Assembly (NCBI GenBank): GCA_025458665.1
Contig: JALOSG010000047.1
Location: 1 to 14,012 of the forward strand
Length of the DNA: 14,012 nt
Direction: 5' to 3'
DNA from: Serpentinimonas sp.
GTDB taxonomy: Bacteria; Pseudomonadota; Gammaproteobacteria; Burkholderiales; Burkholderiaceae_C
Within the stretch, counting starts at the first letter, position 1. Each line of letters starts with the position of its first letter. Shown here piece by piece: positions 1-9,296 of the stretch. The notes under the pieces are model-generated. The model was not told where the DNA came from, made no database searches, and worked only from the letters and a program-made list of their open reading frames with translations. Position numbers and translations under genes: made by a program.

Positions 1-2
1 CC

Positions 3-1235
3 ATGCCCGTCCAAATCATCCGTAAATCGGCCAAGCTGGCCCATGTCTGTTATGACATCCGCGGACCCGTGCTGGACAAGGCGCGTGCCATGGAAGAAGA
101 GGGCCAGAAGATCATCAAGCTCAACATCGGCAACCTGGCGGTGTTCGGGCTGGAGCCGCCCGACGAGATCGTGCAGGACATGATCAGGAACCTCCCTCAG
201 GCAGCGGGCTACACCGACAGCAAGGGCCTGTTTGCGCCGCGCAAGTCCATCGTGCACTACACGCAGCAAAAGCACATTGCCGGCGTCACGGTGGACGATG
301 TGTACCTGGGCAACGGTGCCAGCGAACTGATCACGCTGTCGATGAACGCCCTGCTGAACGCGGGCGACGAGATTCTGGTGCCCGCGCCCGACTACCCGCT
401 CTGGACGGCGTCGGTCTCGCTCTCGGGTGGCACGCCGGTGCACTATCTGTGCGACGAAGCCGCTGGCTGGGCGCCCGATCTGGCGGACATCGAGCGCAAG
501 ATCACGCCAGCCACCAAGGGCATTGTGGTCATCAACCCCAACAACCCCACCGGTGCGCTGTACCCGGTGCCGGTGCTGCAGGCCATTGTGGACCTGGCGC
601 GCAAGCACCAGCTGATCGTGTTTGCCGACGAGATTTACGACAAGACGCTGTTCGATGGCGAGCAGCACACCTCCATCGCCTCCCTGGCCGACGATGTGTT
701 CTTCGTCACCTTCAACGGCCTGTCCAAGAACTACCGTTCCTGCGGTTACCGCGCCGGCTGGATGGTGGTGTCGGGCGACAAGCGGCGCGCCGGCGATTAC
801 ATAGAAGGCCTGAACATGCTGGCCTCCATGCGTCTGTGCGCCAACACGCCGGGGCAACTGGCCATACAGACCGCCCTGGGCGGCTACCAGAGCATTGACG
901 ACCTGGTGGCGCCGGGCGGGCGCCTGTGCCGCCAGCGCGACCTGGCGCACAAGCTGCTCACCGCCATTCCGGGGGTGACCTGTGTGAAGCCCAAGGCCGC
1001 GCTGTACATGTTCCCGCGCCTGGACCCGGAGATGTACCCCATTGAGGACGACCAGCAGTTCGCCTACGACCTGCTGGCCGAGGAAAAGGTGCTGATTGTT
1101 CAGGGCACCGGCTTCAACTACCCCACCCCGGACCATTTTCGGCTGGTGTTCCTGCCGCACGAGGACGACCTGGCCGAGGCCATCGGCCGCATTGCGCGCT
1201 TCCTGGAGCACTACCGAAAACGCCACGCCCGCTGA
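3..1235 (+). CDS. alaA: AlaA-type PLP-dependent aminotransferase (glutamate-pyruvate transaminase)
   Basis: This is a fold-type I aminotransferase of 410 residues, about the size of E. coli AlaA (405). From memory it matches AlaA closely along its length: the N-terminal VCYDIRGPVL block, VPAPDYPLWTA, INPNNPTGA near residue 180, FADEIYDK, the PLP-lysine motif NGLSKNYR with Lys242, and ASMRLCAN. AlaA makes alanine from pyruvate using glutamate as amino donor in the cytosol. The ATG at position 3 fits the family N-terminus, but only two bases precede it, so the ribosome binding site and promoter cannot be seen. It lies 46 nt upstream of hom. One oddity is the N-terminal substrate-side loop, which reads NIGNLAVFG where E. 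coli AlaA has NIGNPAPFG. Another aminotransferase specificity is possible, but the AlaA-like match is strong. Confidence 0.9.
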   Translation: MPVQIIRKSAKLAHVCYDIRGPVLDKARAMEEEGQKIIKLNIGNLAVFGLEPPDEIVQDMIRNLPQAAGYTDSKGLFAPRKSIVHYTQQKHIAGVTVDDVYLGNGASELITLSMNALLNAGDEILVPAPDYPLWTASVSLSGGTPVHYLCDEAAGWAPDLADIERKITPATKGIVVINPNNPTGALYPVPVLQAIVDLARKHQLIVFADEIYDKTLFDGEQHTSIASLADDVFFVTFNGLSKNYRSCGYRAGWMVVSGDKRRAGDYIEGLNMLASMRLCANTPGQLAIQTALGGYQSIDDLVAPGGRLCRQRDLAHKLLTAIPGVTCVKPKAALYMFPRLDPEMYPIEDDQQFAYDLLAEEKVLIVQGTGFNYPTPDHFRLVFLPHEDDLAEAIGRIARFLEHYRKRHAR

Positions 1236-1281
1236 CCTTGCGGCGCAGCGCCCCCGAGTTTTTCCGTCAACCACGCATCTC

Positions 1282-2604
1282 ATGAAACCCATACAAGTTG
1301 GCCTGCTCGGTATTGGTACCGTTGGCAGCGGTACGTTCCAAGTCCTCCAGCGCAACCAGCAGGAAATCGAGCGGCGTGCCGGCCGCGGCATCGCCATCAC
1401 CATGGTGGCCGACCTGAACACGGAGCGCGCCCGCGAGTTGGTGGCTTCTTTGGGCGGCGACGGTGTTCGCGTGGTGGCCGATGCACGCGAAGTCATCGCC
1501 AACCCCGACATCGACATCGTGGTGGAACTGATTGGCGGATACGGCATTGCCAAGGCCCTGGTCATGGAAGCCATTGCCGCAGGCAAGCACGTGGTCACCG
1601 CCAACAAGGCGCTGCTGGCCGTGCACGGCACCGAGATTTTCGAGGCCGCGCAGAAGCGTGGCGTCATGGTGGCGTTCGAGGCGGCGGTGGCCGGTGGCAT
1701 TCCCATCATCAAGGCGCTGCGCGAAGGGCTGAGTGCCAACCGCATCCAGTGGGTGGCGGGCATCATCAACGGCACCACCAACTTCATCCTGAGCGAAATG
1801 CGCGACAAGGGGCTGGATTTCGATGTGGTGCTGAAGGAAGCCCAGCGCCTGGGTTACGCCGAAGCCGACCCGACGTTCGACATCGAAGGTGTGGATGCCG
1901 CGCACAAGGCCACGCTCATGAGCGCCATTGCGTTTGGTATTCCGGTGCAGTTCGACAAGGCCTACGTGGAAGGCATCACCAAGCTGGCGGGGGCCGATAT
2001 CCGTTACGCCGAACAGCTGGGCTACCGCATCAAGCTGCTGGGCATTGCCAAGCGCGCCAAGGGCGGCATTGAACTGCGCGTGCACCCCAGCCTCATTCCC
2101 GCCAAGCGCCTGATTGCCAATGTGGAAGGCGCCATGAACGCCGTGGTGGTGCAGGGCGATGCCGTGGGCACCACGCTGTACTACGGCAAAGGCGCCGGCA
2201 GCGAACCCACCGCCAGCGCCGTGATTGCCGACCTGGTGGACGTGACCCGCCTGCACACCGCCGACCCGCACCACCGCGTGCCGCACCTGGCGTTCCAGCC
2301 GGGTTCGCTGAGCAACCTGCCGGTGCTGCCCATGAGCGAGGTGGTGACCAGCTACTACCTGCGCCTGCGCGTGGCCGACGAAGCCGGCGTGCTGGCCCAG
2401 GTGACGGGCCTGCTGGCGCAAAGCGGCATCAGCATCGACGCGGTACTGCAGCGCGAGGCCGAGGAGGGCACCCGCCAGACCGATCTCATCATCCTGACCC
2501 ACGACACCCGCGAAGGCACCATGAACGATGCGCTGGCGCAGATCCAGGCGCTGCCTGCCGTGCTGGCGCCGGTGGTTCGCATCCGCAAGGAAGAGCTGAA
2601 CTGA
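1282..2604 (+). CDS. hom: Homoserine dehydrogenase with C-terminal ACT domain
   Basis: This enzyme reduces aspartate semialdehyde to homoserine with NAD(P)H, the branch point to threonine, methionine and isoleucine. The protein has 440 residues, typical of the monofunctional ACT-containing form. It opens with a Rossmann dinucleotide motif (GIGTVG, residues 10-15). Next is TANKALLA with Lys109. The homoserine dehydrogenase signature spans residues 187-209, with Asp205 and Lys209 corresponding to the catalytic Asp/Lys pair of the yeast enzyme. A C-terminal ACT domain starts near residue 357 (SYYLRLRVAD), the usual site of threonine feedback. The frame is open further upstream, but ATG 1282 gives the family N-terminus MKPIQVGLLG and clears the end of alaA. 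I see no strong Shine-Dalgarno. There is no fused aspartokinase domain, unlike E. coli ThrA. Confidence 0.97.
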   Translation: MKPIQVGLLGIGTVGSGTFQVLQRNQQEIERRAGRGIAITMVADLNTERARELVASLGGDGVRVVADAREVIANPDIDIVVELIGGYGIAKALVMEAIAAGKHVVTANKALLAVHGTEIFEAAQKRGVMVAFEAAVAGGIPIIKALREGLSANRIQWVAGIINGTTNFILSEMRDKGLDFDVVLKEAQRLGYAEADPTFDIEGVDAAHKATLMSAIAFGIPVQFDKAYVEGITKLAGADIRYAEQLGYRIKLLGIAKRAKGGIELRVHPSLIPAKRLIANVEGAMNAVVVQGDAVGTTLYYGKGAGSEPTASAVIADLVDVTRLHTADPHHRVPHLAFQPGSLSNLPVLPMSEVVTSYYLRLRVADEAGVLAQVTGLLAQSGISIDAVLQREAEEGTRQTDLIILTHDTREGTMNDALAQIQALPAVLAPVVRIRKEELN

Positions 2605-2624
2605 GCCGCCGGGTTTGACGGCCC

Positions 2625-2939
2625 ATGCCCACGCTGGTTGCGGCCCTCACCCTGGCGGCGCTGTTGAAAATGGCGCACGTGGAACAGCCGCGCTGGCACC
2701 TGGCCTTCTGGTTCGGGCTGCTGGTGGGGGTGGTGCTCATGGGGCACATGCCACGCTGGCACGCAGTGGGGCAGGGGCTGCTGAGTTTTCTGGGGGCCTG
2801 GGGCTACCTGGTGCTGCTGGACCTGACCGACAATAAAGCGCAGCGCGAACTGCACTGGCTGATTTTGCTGGTGGGTTTCGTGGCGTTGGTGGGCTCCCGG
2901 TTCTGGGTGGATGTGCGCCTGTATGGCGTGGGCTTATGA
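2625..2939 (+). CDS. Small integral membrane protein, function unknown
   Basis: I do not recognise this 104-residue protein. It is very hydrophobic: an N-terminal segment (about residues 3-16) and three clear membrane-spanning stretches (about 26-40, 51-66 and 77-91). These are separated by short charged or aromatic loops such as EQPRWH, HMPRWH and DNKAQRELHW. There is no cysteine pair, lipobox or obvious catalytic motif. The gene begins 20 nt after hom and ends 56 nt before thrC, so it is probably co-transcribed with both. Codon use is G/C-rich at third positions like its neighbours, which argues for a real resident gene. ATG 2625 is the first ATG after the hom stop. A TTG start at 2615 opens a different reading frame and looks spurious. 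A link to threonine or homoserine transport is only guilt by position. Confidence 0.75.
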   Translation: MPTLVAALTLAALLKMAHVEQPRWHLAFWFGLLVGVVLMGHMPRWHAVGQGLLSFLGAWGYLVLLDLTDNKAQRELHWLILLVGFVALVGSRFWVDVRLYGVGL

Positions 2940-2995
2940 ACTGCCGGGCAACGCTGCTGCCATGAAATTGAATTGAATTCGCACAGGACCAAGAC
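2940..2995 (+). promoter_or_regulatory. AT-rich thrC leader with Shine-Dalgarno AGGA
   Basis: This 56-nt gap contains a short A/T-rich patch around 2963-2980, with an overlapping TTGAATTGAATTC pattern that stands out in this GC-rich window. An AGGA at about 2985-2988 sits at suitable spacing before the GTG at 2996 and decides the thrC start. An ATG at 2962 opens only a five-codon frame ending in TGA. I cannot call a convincing -35/-10 pair, so the AT-rich patch may simply be an unstructured ribosome landing site. Confidence 0.4.
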
Positions 2996-4462
2996 GTGAA
3001 ATACCTGAGTACCCGCGGCCACCCCGAGCGCCGCCGCTTCTGCGAAATCCTGCTGGAGGGCCTGGCGCCCGACGGCGGCCTGTACCTGCCCGAGCGCTAC
3101 CCGCAGGTGGACGACGCCACCCTGACGCGCTGGCGCAAGGTGTACCACGAGCAGAGCTACGCGGAACTGGCCTTCGAGATCCTGTCCCTGTACGTGGACG
3201 ACATTCCCGCCGCCGATTTGCGCGTGCTGTGCCACAAGACCTACACCGCCGAGGTGTTTGGCACCGGCGAGATCGTGCCGCTGCGCCACCTGGAAAACGG
3301 CCTGTGGCTGGAGGCGCTGTCCAATGGCCCCACGCTGGCGTTCAAGGACATGGCCATGCAGCTGCTGGGCCATCTGTTCGAGTACGAGCTGAAGCGCCGG
3401 GGGGAACAGCTGAACATTTTGGGGGCCACCAGCGGAGACACCGGCAGCGCCGCTGAATATGCCATGCGCGGCAAGGCCGGCATACGCGTGTTCATGACCA
3501 GCCCGCACGGGCGCATGAGCCCGTTCCAGCAGGCGCAGATGTTCAGCCTGCAGGATGAGAACATCCACAACATCGCCATAGACGGGGTGTTCGACGACTG
3601 CCAGGACATCGTGAAGGCGGTGTCCAACGACCTGGACTTCAAGCGCCGCTACCGCATCGGTACGGTCAACTCTATCAACTGGGCGCGGCTGCTGGCGCAG
3701 GTGGTGTACTACTTTGCCGGCTACATCCAGGCCACCACATCGAACGAACAGACGGTGAGTTTCTGCGTGCCCAGCGGCAACTTTGGCAACGTGTGCGCGG
3801 GCCATGTGGCGCGCATGATGGGCCTGCCGATTGCGCAGCTGGTGGTGGCCACCAACGAGAACAACGTGCTCGACGAGTTCTTCCGTACTGGCGTGTACCG
3901 GGTGCGCGGCAGCGCCGATACCTTCGAGACCTCCAGCCCGTCCATGGACATTTCCAAGGCCAGCAATTTCGAGCGCTTCATCTTCGATCTGCTGGGCCGC
4001 GACGGTGCGCGCACCAAGGCGCTGTTTGCCGATGCCCTGGGCCGCGAAGGCCAGTTCAGCCTGGGCGACGATCCGGTGTTCCCCGCTACCCGCACCGAGT
4101 ACGGCTTCGTGAGCGGCACCAGCACCCACCAGGACCGCCTGAATACCCTGCGCGACACCTGGGAACGCTTTGGCCAGATGATAGACACCCACACCGCCGA
4201 TGGCGTGAAAGTGGCCCGCGAGCACCTGCAGCCCGGTGTGCCCATGATCGTGCTGGAGACCGCACTGCCCATCAAGTTTGCCGCCACGCTGGTGGAAGCG
4301 CTGGGCCGCGAGCCTGAGCGCCCGCCTCGCTTCGAGGGGATAGAGGCGCTGCCCAAGCGCGTGCAGCGCATGCCGGCTTCGGTGGAGCAGGTGAAAGCCT
4401 ACATAGAGACGCAGTGCGCCCCTGCTTCTGGCAAAGAGGAACCCCGCTGGATAGAGCCCTGA
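2996..4462 (+). CDS. thrC: Threonine synthase (long form)
   Basis: Threonine synthase converts O-phosphohomoserine to threonine with PLP, the last step of the pathway. The protein has 488 residues, the long form shared by many Proteobacteria and fungi. The N-terminus MKYLSTRG and the APDGGLYLPE block are family hallmarks. PLP-binding Lys117 lies in PTLAFKDMAMQ, followed by GATSGDTGSAA, where the cofactor phosphate is held, and the VPSGNFGN block at about residues 258-265. Translation starts at GTG 2996, supported by an AGGA about 8 nt upstream and by the family N-terminus. The TGA stop shares its A with the ATG of moeA, so the two are very likely translationally coupled. thrB is absent here, so phosphohomoserine must come from a kinase encoded elsewhere. 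Confidence 0.97.
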   Translation: MKYLSTRGHPERRRFCEILLEGLAPDGGLYLPERYPQVDDATLTRWRKVYHEQSYAELAFEILSLYVDDIPAADLRVLCHKTYTAEVFGTGEIVPLRHLENGLWLEALSNGPTLAFKDMAMQLLGHLFEYELKRRGEQLNILGATSGDTGSAAEYAMRGKAGIRVFMTSPHGRMSPFQQAQMFSLQDENIHNIAIDGVFDDCQDIVKAVSNDLDFKRRYRIGTVNSINWARLLAQVVYYFAGYIQATTSNEQTVSFCVPSGNFGNVCAGHVARMMGLPIAQLVVATNENNVLDEFFRTGVYRVRGSADTFETSSPSMDISKASNFERFIFDLLGRDGARTKALFADALGREGQFSLGDDPVFPATRTEYGFVSGTSTHQDRLNTLRDTWERFGQMIDTHTADGVKVAREHLQPGVPMIVLETALPIKFAATLVEALGREPERPPRFEGIEALPKRVQRMPASVEQVKAYIETQCAPASGKEEPRWIEP

Positions 4463-5760
4463 TGCAGCCGAATTCCCGTCCCGCCCTCATGCCGCTGGAT
4501 GCGGCGCTGCAGGCCCTGCTGGCCACCGTGGAGCCCACGCAGGCGCAGGAAAACGTGTCCACCTTCGAGGCCGATGGCCGCGTGCTGGCGGAAGACCTGG
4601 TCTCTGCTCTGGACGTGCCCGGGCACGACAACTCCTCCATGGATGGCTACGCCGTGCGTGTGGCCGATGTGGCCGCCGCTGCACAGAGTGGTGCTGGTTT
4701 GCCGGTGTCCCAGCGCATTCCGGCCGGGCATGCCGGCACCGACTTGCTGCCGGGCACGGTGGCGCGCATTTTCACCGGTGCGCCGGTGCCACCAGGAGCC
4801 GATGCGGTGGTGATGCAGGAGGAAGGTTCGCCCGATGCCGATACCGGACAGGTGCGCTTTGCGCGTGTGCCCGAGCCTGGCCAGTGGATACGGCGGCGCG
4901 GCGAAGACATTGCCCACGGCGCTGTGGTGCTGCCGCGCGGCACCCGCCTCACGCCCGCCGAGCTGGGCCTGGCCGCCAGCATTGGTTACGGCACGCTGGC
5001 CGTGGTGCCCCGGCCTCGCGTGGCGCTGTTCTCCACCGGGGACGAACTGGTCATGCCCGGCACGGTGGCGCCCGAGGCCTTGCCGCCAGGTGCCATCTAC
5101 AACTCCAACCGTTTCTTTTTGCGCAGCCTTCTGGAGCGGCTGGGCGCTCAGGTGACCGACCTGGGCATCGTGCCCGACCGGCGCGACGCCACCATCGAAG
5201 CGCTGCGCGGCGCTGCCGCCCAGAACGATGTGATCCTCACCAGCGGCGGCGTGTCGGTGGGGGAGGAAGACCACATCAAGCCCGCCGTGCAGGCCCTGGG
5301 CGAACTGGATTTGTGGGCGCTGGCCATCAAGCCGGGCAAGCCGTTTGCGCATGGGCGCATTCCCCGGGATGCCGCAGCGGGCGGGCAGGGTGTCTGCCAT
5401 TTCATCGGGCTGCCCGGCAACCCGGTGTCGAGTTTCGTGACGTTTCTGCTGCTGGTGCGGCCGTTCCTGCTGCACTGGCAAGGGGCCCTGGCGGGTGGTT
5501 CGGTGGGTGGTTCGGCGGCGGCGCTGCCCCCAGCGCTTCCTTTGCCCGCGCACTTTGCCTGGCCCCGGGCGGACAAGCGCCGCGAGTTCCTCCGCGTGCG
5601 CCGCAATGCGGCCGGTGGGCTCGATCTGTTCCCCAACCAGAGCTCGGGCGTGCTCACCTCGGTGGCCTGGGCCGATGGGCTGGTGGACAACCCGCCGGGC
5701 CAGACCATACAGCCTGGCGATGTGGTGAATTACCTGCCGCTGGCGGGTTTCCTGTCCTGA
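4462..5760 (+). CDS. moeA: Molybdopterin molybdenumtransferase MoeA
   Basis: MoeA inserts molybdate into adenylated molybdopterin, the last step of molybdenum-cofactor synthesis. From ATG 4462 the product is 432 residues, slightly longer than E. coli MoeA (411). The DNSSMDGYAV motif is at residues 56-65. The MoCF-binding core has STGDELVMPG, the TSGGVSVGEEDH loop (260-271, with Asp270), KPGKPFAHG and LPGNPVSSF. A C-terminal beta-barrel domain IV follows. The start overlaps the thrC stop by one base (TGATG). The frame stays open upstream to 4414, but that would lie inside thrC. A second ATG at 4489 gives MPLDAA and could be the true start, since the purine-rich GGATAG before 4462 is only a modest ribosome site. 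A Gly/Ser/Ala insert at about 345-353 comes from a short tandem repeat. Confidence 0.96.
   Translation: MQPNSRPALMPLDAALQALLATVEPTQAQENVSTFEADGRVLAEDLVSALDVPGHDNSSMDGYAVRVADVAAAAQSGAGLPVSQRIPAGHAGTDLLPGTVARIFTGAPVPPGADAVVMQEEGSPDADTGQVRFARVPEPGQWIRRRGEDIAHGAVVLPRGTRLTPAELGLAASIGYGTLAVVPRPRVALFSTGDELVMPGTVAPEALPPGAIYNSNRFFLRSLLERLGAQVTDLGIVPDRRDATIEALRGAAAQNDVILTSGGVSVGEEDHIKPAVQALGELDLWALAIKPGKPFAHGRIPRDAAAGGQGVCHFIGLPGNPVSSFVTFLLLVRPFLLHWQGALAGGSVGGSAAALPPALPLPAHFAWPRADKRREFLRVRRNAAGGLDLFPNQSSGVLTSVAWADGLVDNPPGQTIQPGDVVNYLPLAGFLS
5493..5516 (+). repeat. In-frame 12-bp tandem duplication inside moeA
   Basis: GGGTGGTTCGGT is followed directly by GGGTGGTTCGGC, two 12-bp units differing only at the last base. 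In the moeA frame they encode Gly-Gly-Ser-Val and Gly-Gly-Ser-Ala (residues 345-352), in a linker after the LPGNPVSSF motif and before the domain IV barrel. The length is a multiple of three, so the copy number could change without breaking moeA. Confidence 0.85.
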
Positions 5761-5765
5761 CGGGC

Positions 5766-5783
5766 GTTCGCGCATCGGCGAAC
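5766..5783. other. Short inverted repeat between moeA and moaD
   Basis: GTTCGC (5766-5771) and GCGAAC (5778-5783) form a perfect 6-bp stem with a 6-nt loop, just after the moeA stop. No U-run follows directly, so it is a weak terminator at best. It could be an mRNA-stability hairpin, or a symmetrical protein site just upstream of the candidate moaD -10 element. Confidence 0.35.
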
Positions 5784-5787
5784 CCGC

Positions 5788-5793
5788 GACAAT
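5788..5793 (+). promoter_or_regulatory. Candidate -10 element GACAAT before moaD
   Basis: GACAAT lies 7 nt upstream of the moaD ATG, and no Shine-Dalgarno is visible in the 40-nt gap after moeA. A transcript started from this hexamer would begin at or next to the A of the start codon, giving a leaderless mRNA. No good -35 is visible at 16-18 nt spacing. The same arrangement occurs before selO on the other strand. This is inference from position only. Confidence 0.3.
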
Positions 5794-5800
5794 CGGTTTT

Positions 5801-6052
5801 ATGCAAGTACAAGTGAGATTTTTTGCCTCCCTGCGCGAGGCCCTGGGCGTGTCCCAGCAGGCGGTGGATACCGCCGCTGCCACGGTGGGCCAGCTGCGCG
5901 ATGAGCTGATGGCGCGCGGTGAGCCTTGGGCGTCTGCGCTGGCACGAGGTCAGTCCTTGCGCATGTCGGTGAACCAGGTCATGGTGAACGAAGACGCGCC
6001 TCTGGCCGACGGTGCCGAGGTGGCCTTCTTCCCTCCGGTGACGGGAGGCTGA
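5801..6052 (+). CDS. moaD: Molybdopterin synthase small subunit (sulfur carrier) MoaD
   Basis: MoaD is the ubiquitin-like sulfur carrier of molybdopterin synthase. Its C-terminal glycine thiocarboxylate donates sulfur to cyclic pyranopterin monophosphate within the MoaD-MoaE complex. The protein has 83 residues, the usual size. It starts with the beta-strand VQVRFFASLRE, has the ALPLADG-like turn (APLADGAEVAFFPPVTGG), and ends in the diagnostic Gly82-Gly83. It starts 40 nt after moeA, and only 2 nt separate it from moaE, which supports stoichiometric co-translation of the two subunits. ATG 5801 gives the family N-terminus. There is no recognisable Shine-Dalgarno before it, but there is a -10-like GACAAT 7 nt upstream. 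Confidence 0.95.
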   Translation: MQVQVRFFASLREALGVSQQAVDTAAATVGQLRDELMARGEPWASALARGQSLRMSVNQVMVNEDAPLADGAEVAFFPPVTGG

Positions 6053-6054
6053 GC

Positions 6055-6531
6055 ATGGCCGCACCGCGCGTATCCATACAGACCGAAGACTTCAGCGTGG
6101 AGGCCGAAATTGCGGCCCTGCGCCAGCAGAACGCCGGCGTGGGCGCGGTGTGCAGCTTCATAGGCACCGTGCGCGACCGCAACGACGGCGCCAGCGTGTC
6201 GGCCATGGAACTGGAGCACTACCCGGGCATGACCGAGAGGTCCATAGAGGGCATGATCGACGAGGCGTTCCGGCGCTTCGACATTCTGGGCGCCCGCGTG
6301 GTGCACCGCGTGGGGCCGCTCCAGCCGCTGGACCAGATCGTGCTGGTGGTGGTCACATCGGCCCATCGGGGCACCAGTTTCCAGGCCTGCGAATTCCTCA
6401 TGGACTACCTGAAGACGCAGGCGCCGTTCTGGAAAAAGGAACAGACGCCCGAAGGCGCCCGCTGGGTGGACGCCCGGGTGAGCGACGACGCCGCGCTGGC
6501 CCGCTGGGGCATACAGGCCAGCAACGCCTGA
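6055..6531 (+). CDS. moaE: Molybdopterin synthase catalytic subunit MoaE
   Basis: MoaE is the large subunit of molybdopterin synthase and adds the two sulfurs delivered by MoaD to make molybdopterin. The protein is 158 residues, close to the usual 150. Family blocks are FIGTVRDRNDG, LEHYPGMTE, VHRVGPL, the SAHRGTSF stretch and YLKTQAPFWKKE. Lys120 and Lys127 in the last block match the two active-site lysines of E. coli MoaE (119 and 126). The frame is open much further upstream within moaD, but ATG 6055 is chosen because GGGAGG at about 6043-6048 sits 6 nt before it and it follows the moaD stop by 2 nt. It is the last gene of the plus-strand run before the clpB heat-shock promoter. Confidence 0.96.
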   Translation: MAAPRVSIQTEDFSVEAEIAALRQQNAGVGAVCSFIGTVRDRNDGASVSAMELEHYPGMTERSIEGMIDEAFRRFDILGARVVHRVGPLQPLDQIVLVVVTSAHRGTSFQACEFLMDYLKTQAPFWKKEQTPEGARWVDARVSDDAALARWGIQASNA

Positions 6532-6539
6532 GCGTGATA

Positions 6540-6549
6540 CCCCCGGGGG
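6540..6549. other. Perfect palindrome CCCCCGGGGG after moaE
   Basis: A 10-bp self-complementary block starts 9 nt after the moaE stop, framed by ATA on both sides. As RNA it has no loop and no U-run, so it is a poor intrinsic terminator. It may still act as a transcript end, dimer site or protein-binding site between moaE and the clpB promoter. Confidence 0.35.
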
Positions 6550-6583
6550 ATAGCAAGCCTCTCTCCCGATTTCCGCCAAATCG

Positions 6584-6608
6584 CTTGAAATGCCACTTCT
6601 GGCCCCAA
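6584..6608 (+). promoter_or_regulatory. Sigma-32 (heat-shock) type promoter for clpB
   Basis: CTTGAA (6584-6589) and CCCCAA (6603-6608) are separated by 13 nt, close to the RpoH consensus CTTGAA, 13-14 nt, CCCCAT. The start site would fall near 6615, about 30 nt before the clpB ATG. clpB is a classic RpoH target in Proteobacteria, so position and gene function agree. I judged the match by eye. Confidence 0.8.
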
Positions 6609-6643
6609 CTTGACGGGTAACAGAGTCATTTCGGAGCGATCCC

Positions 6644-9262
<2,619 letters not shown>

Positions 9263-9267
9263 GGTGC

Positions 9268-9296
9268 AGCGCCCGGGCCGGTTCCGGTAAAGCGCT
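9268..9296. terminator. Weak hairpin between convergent clpB and parvulin genes
   Basis: AGCGC (9268-9272) pairs with GCGCT (9292-9296), and CCGG (9278-9281) pairs with CCGG (9284-9287) around a TT loop, with an internal loop of unpaired bases between. It fills the 33-nt gap between two converging genes, where a bidirectional terminator is expected, but there is no T-run on either side. The right arm touches the parvulin stop codon. Support is limited to position and partial symmetry. Confidence 0.25.

Noticed and set aside
2804..4225. 473-codon minus-strand frame opposite thrC (and similar long frames opposite hom and moeA)
   Set aside because: They mirror well-conserved genes and show His/Gly/Ala-rich low-information translations. 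None has a ribosome site or a plausible neighbour.
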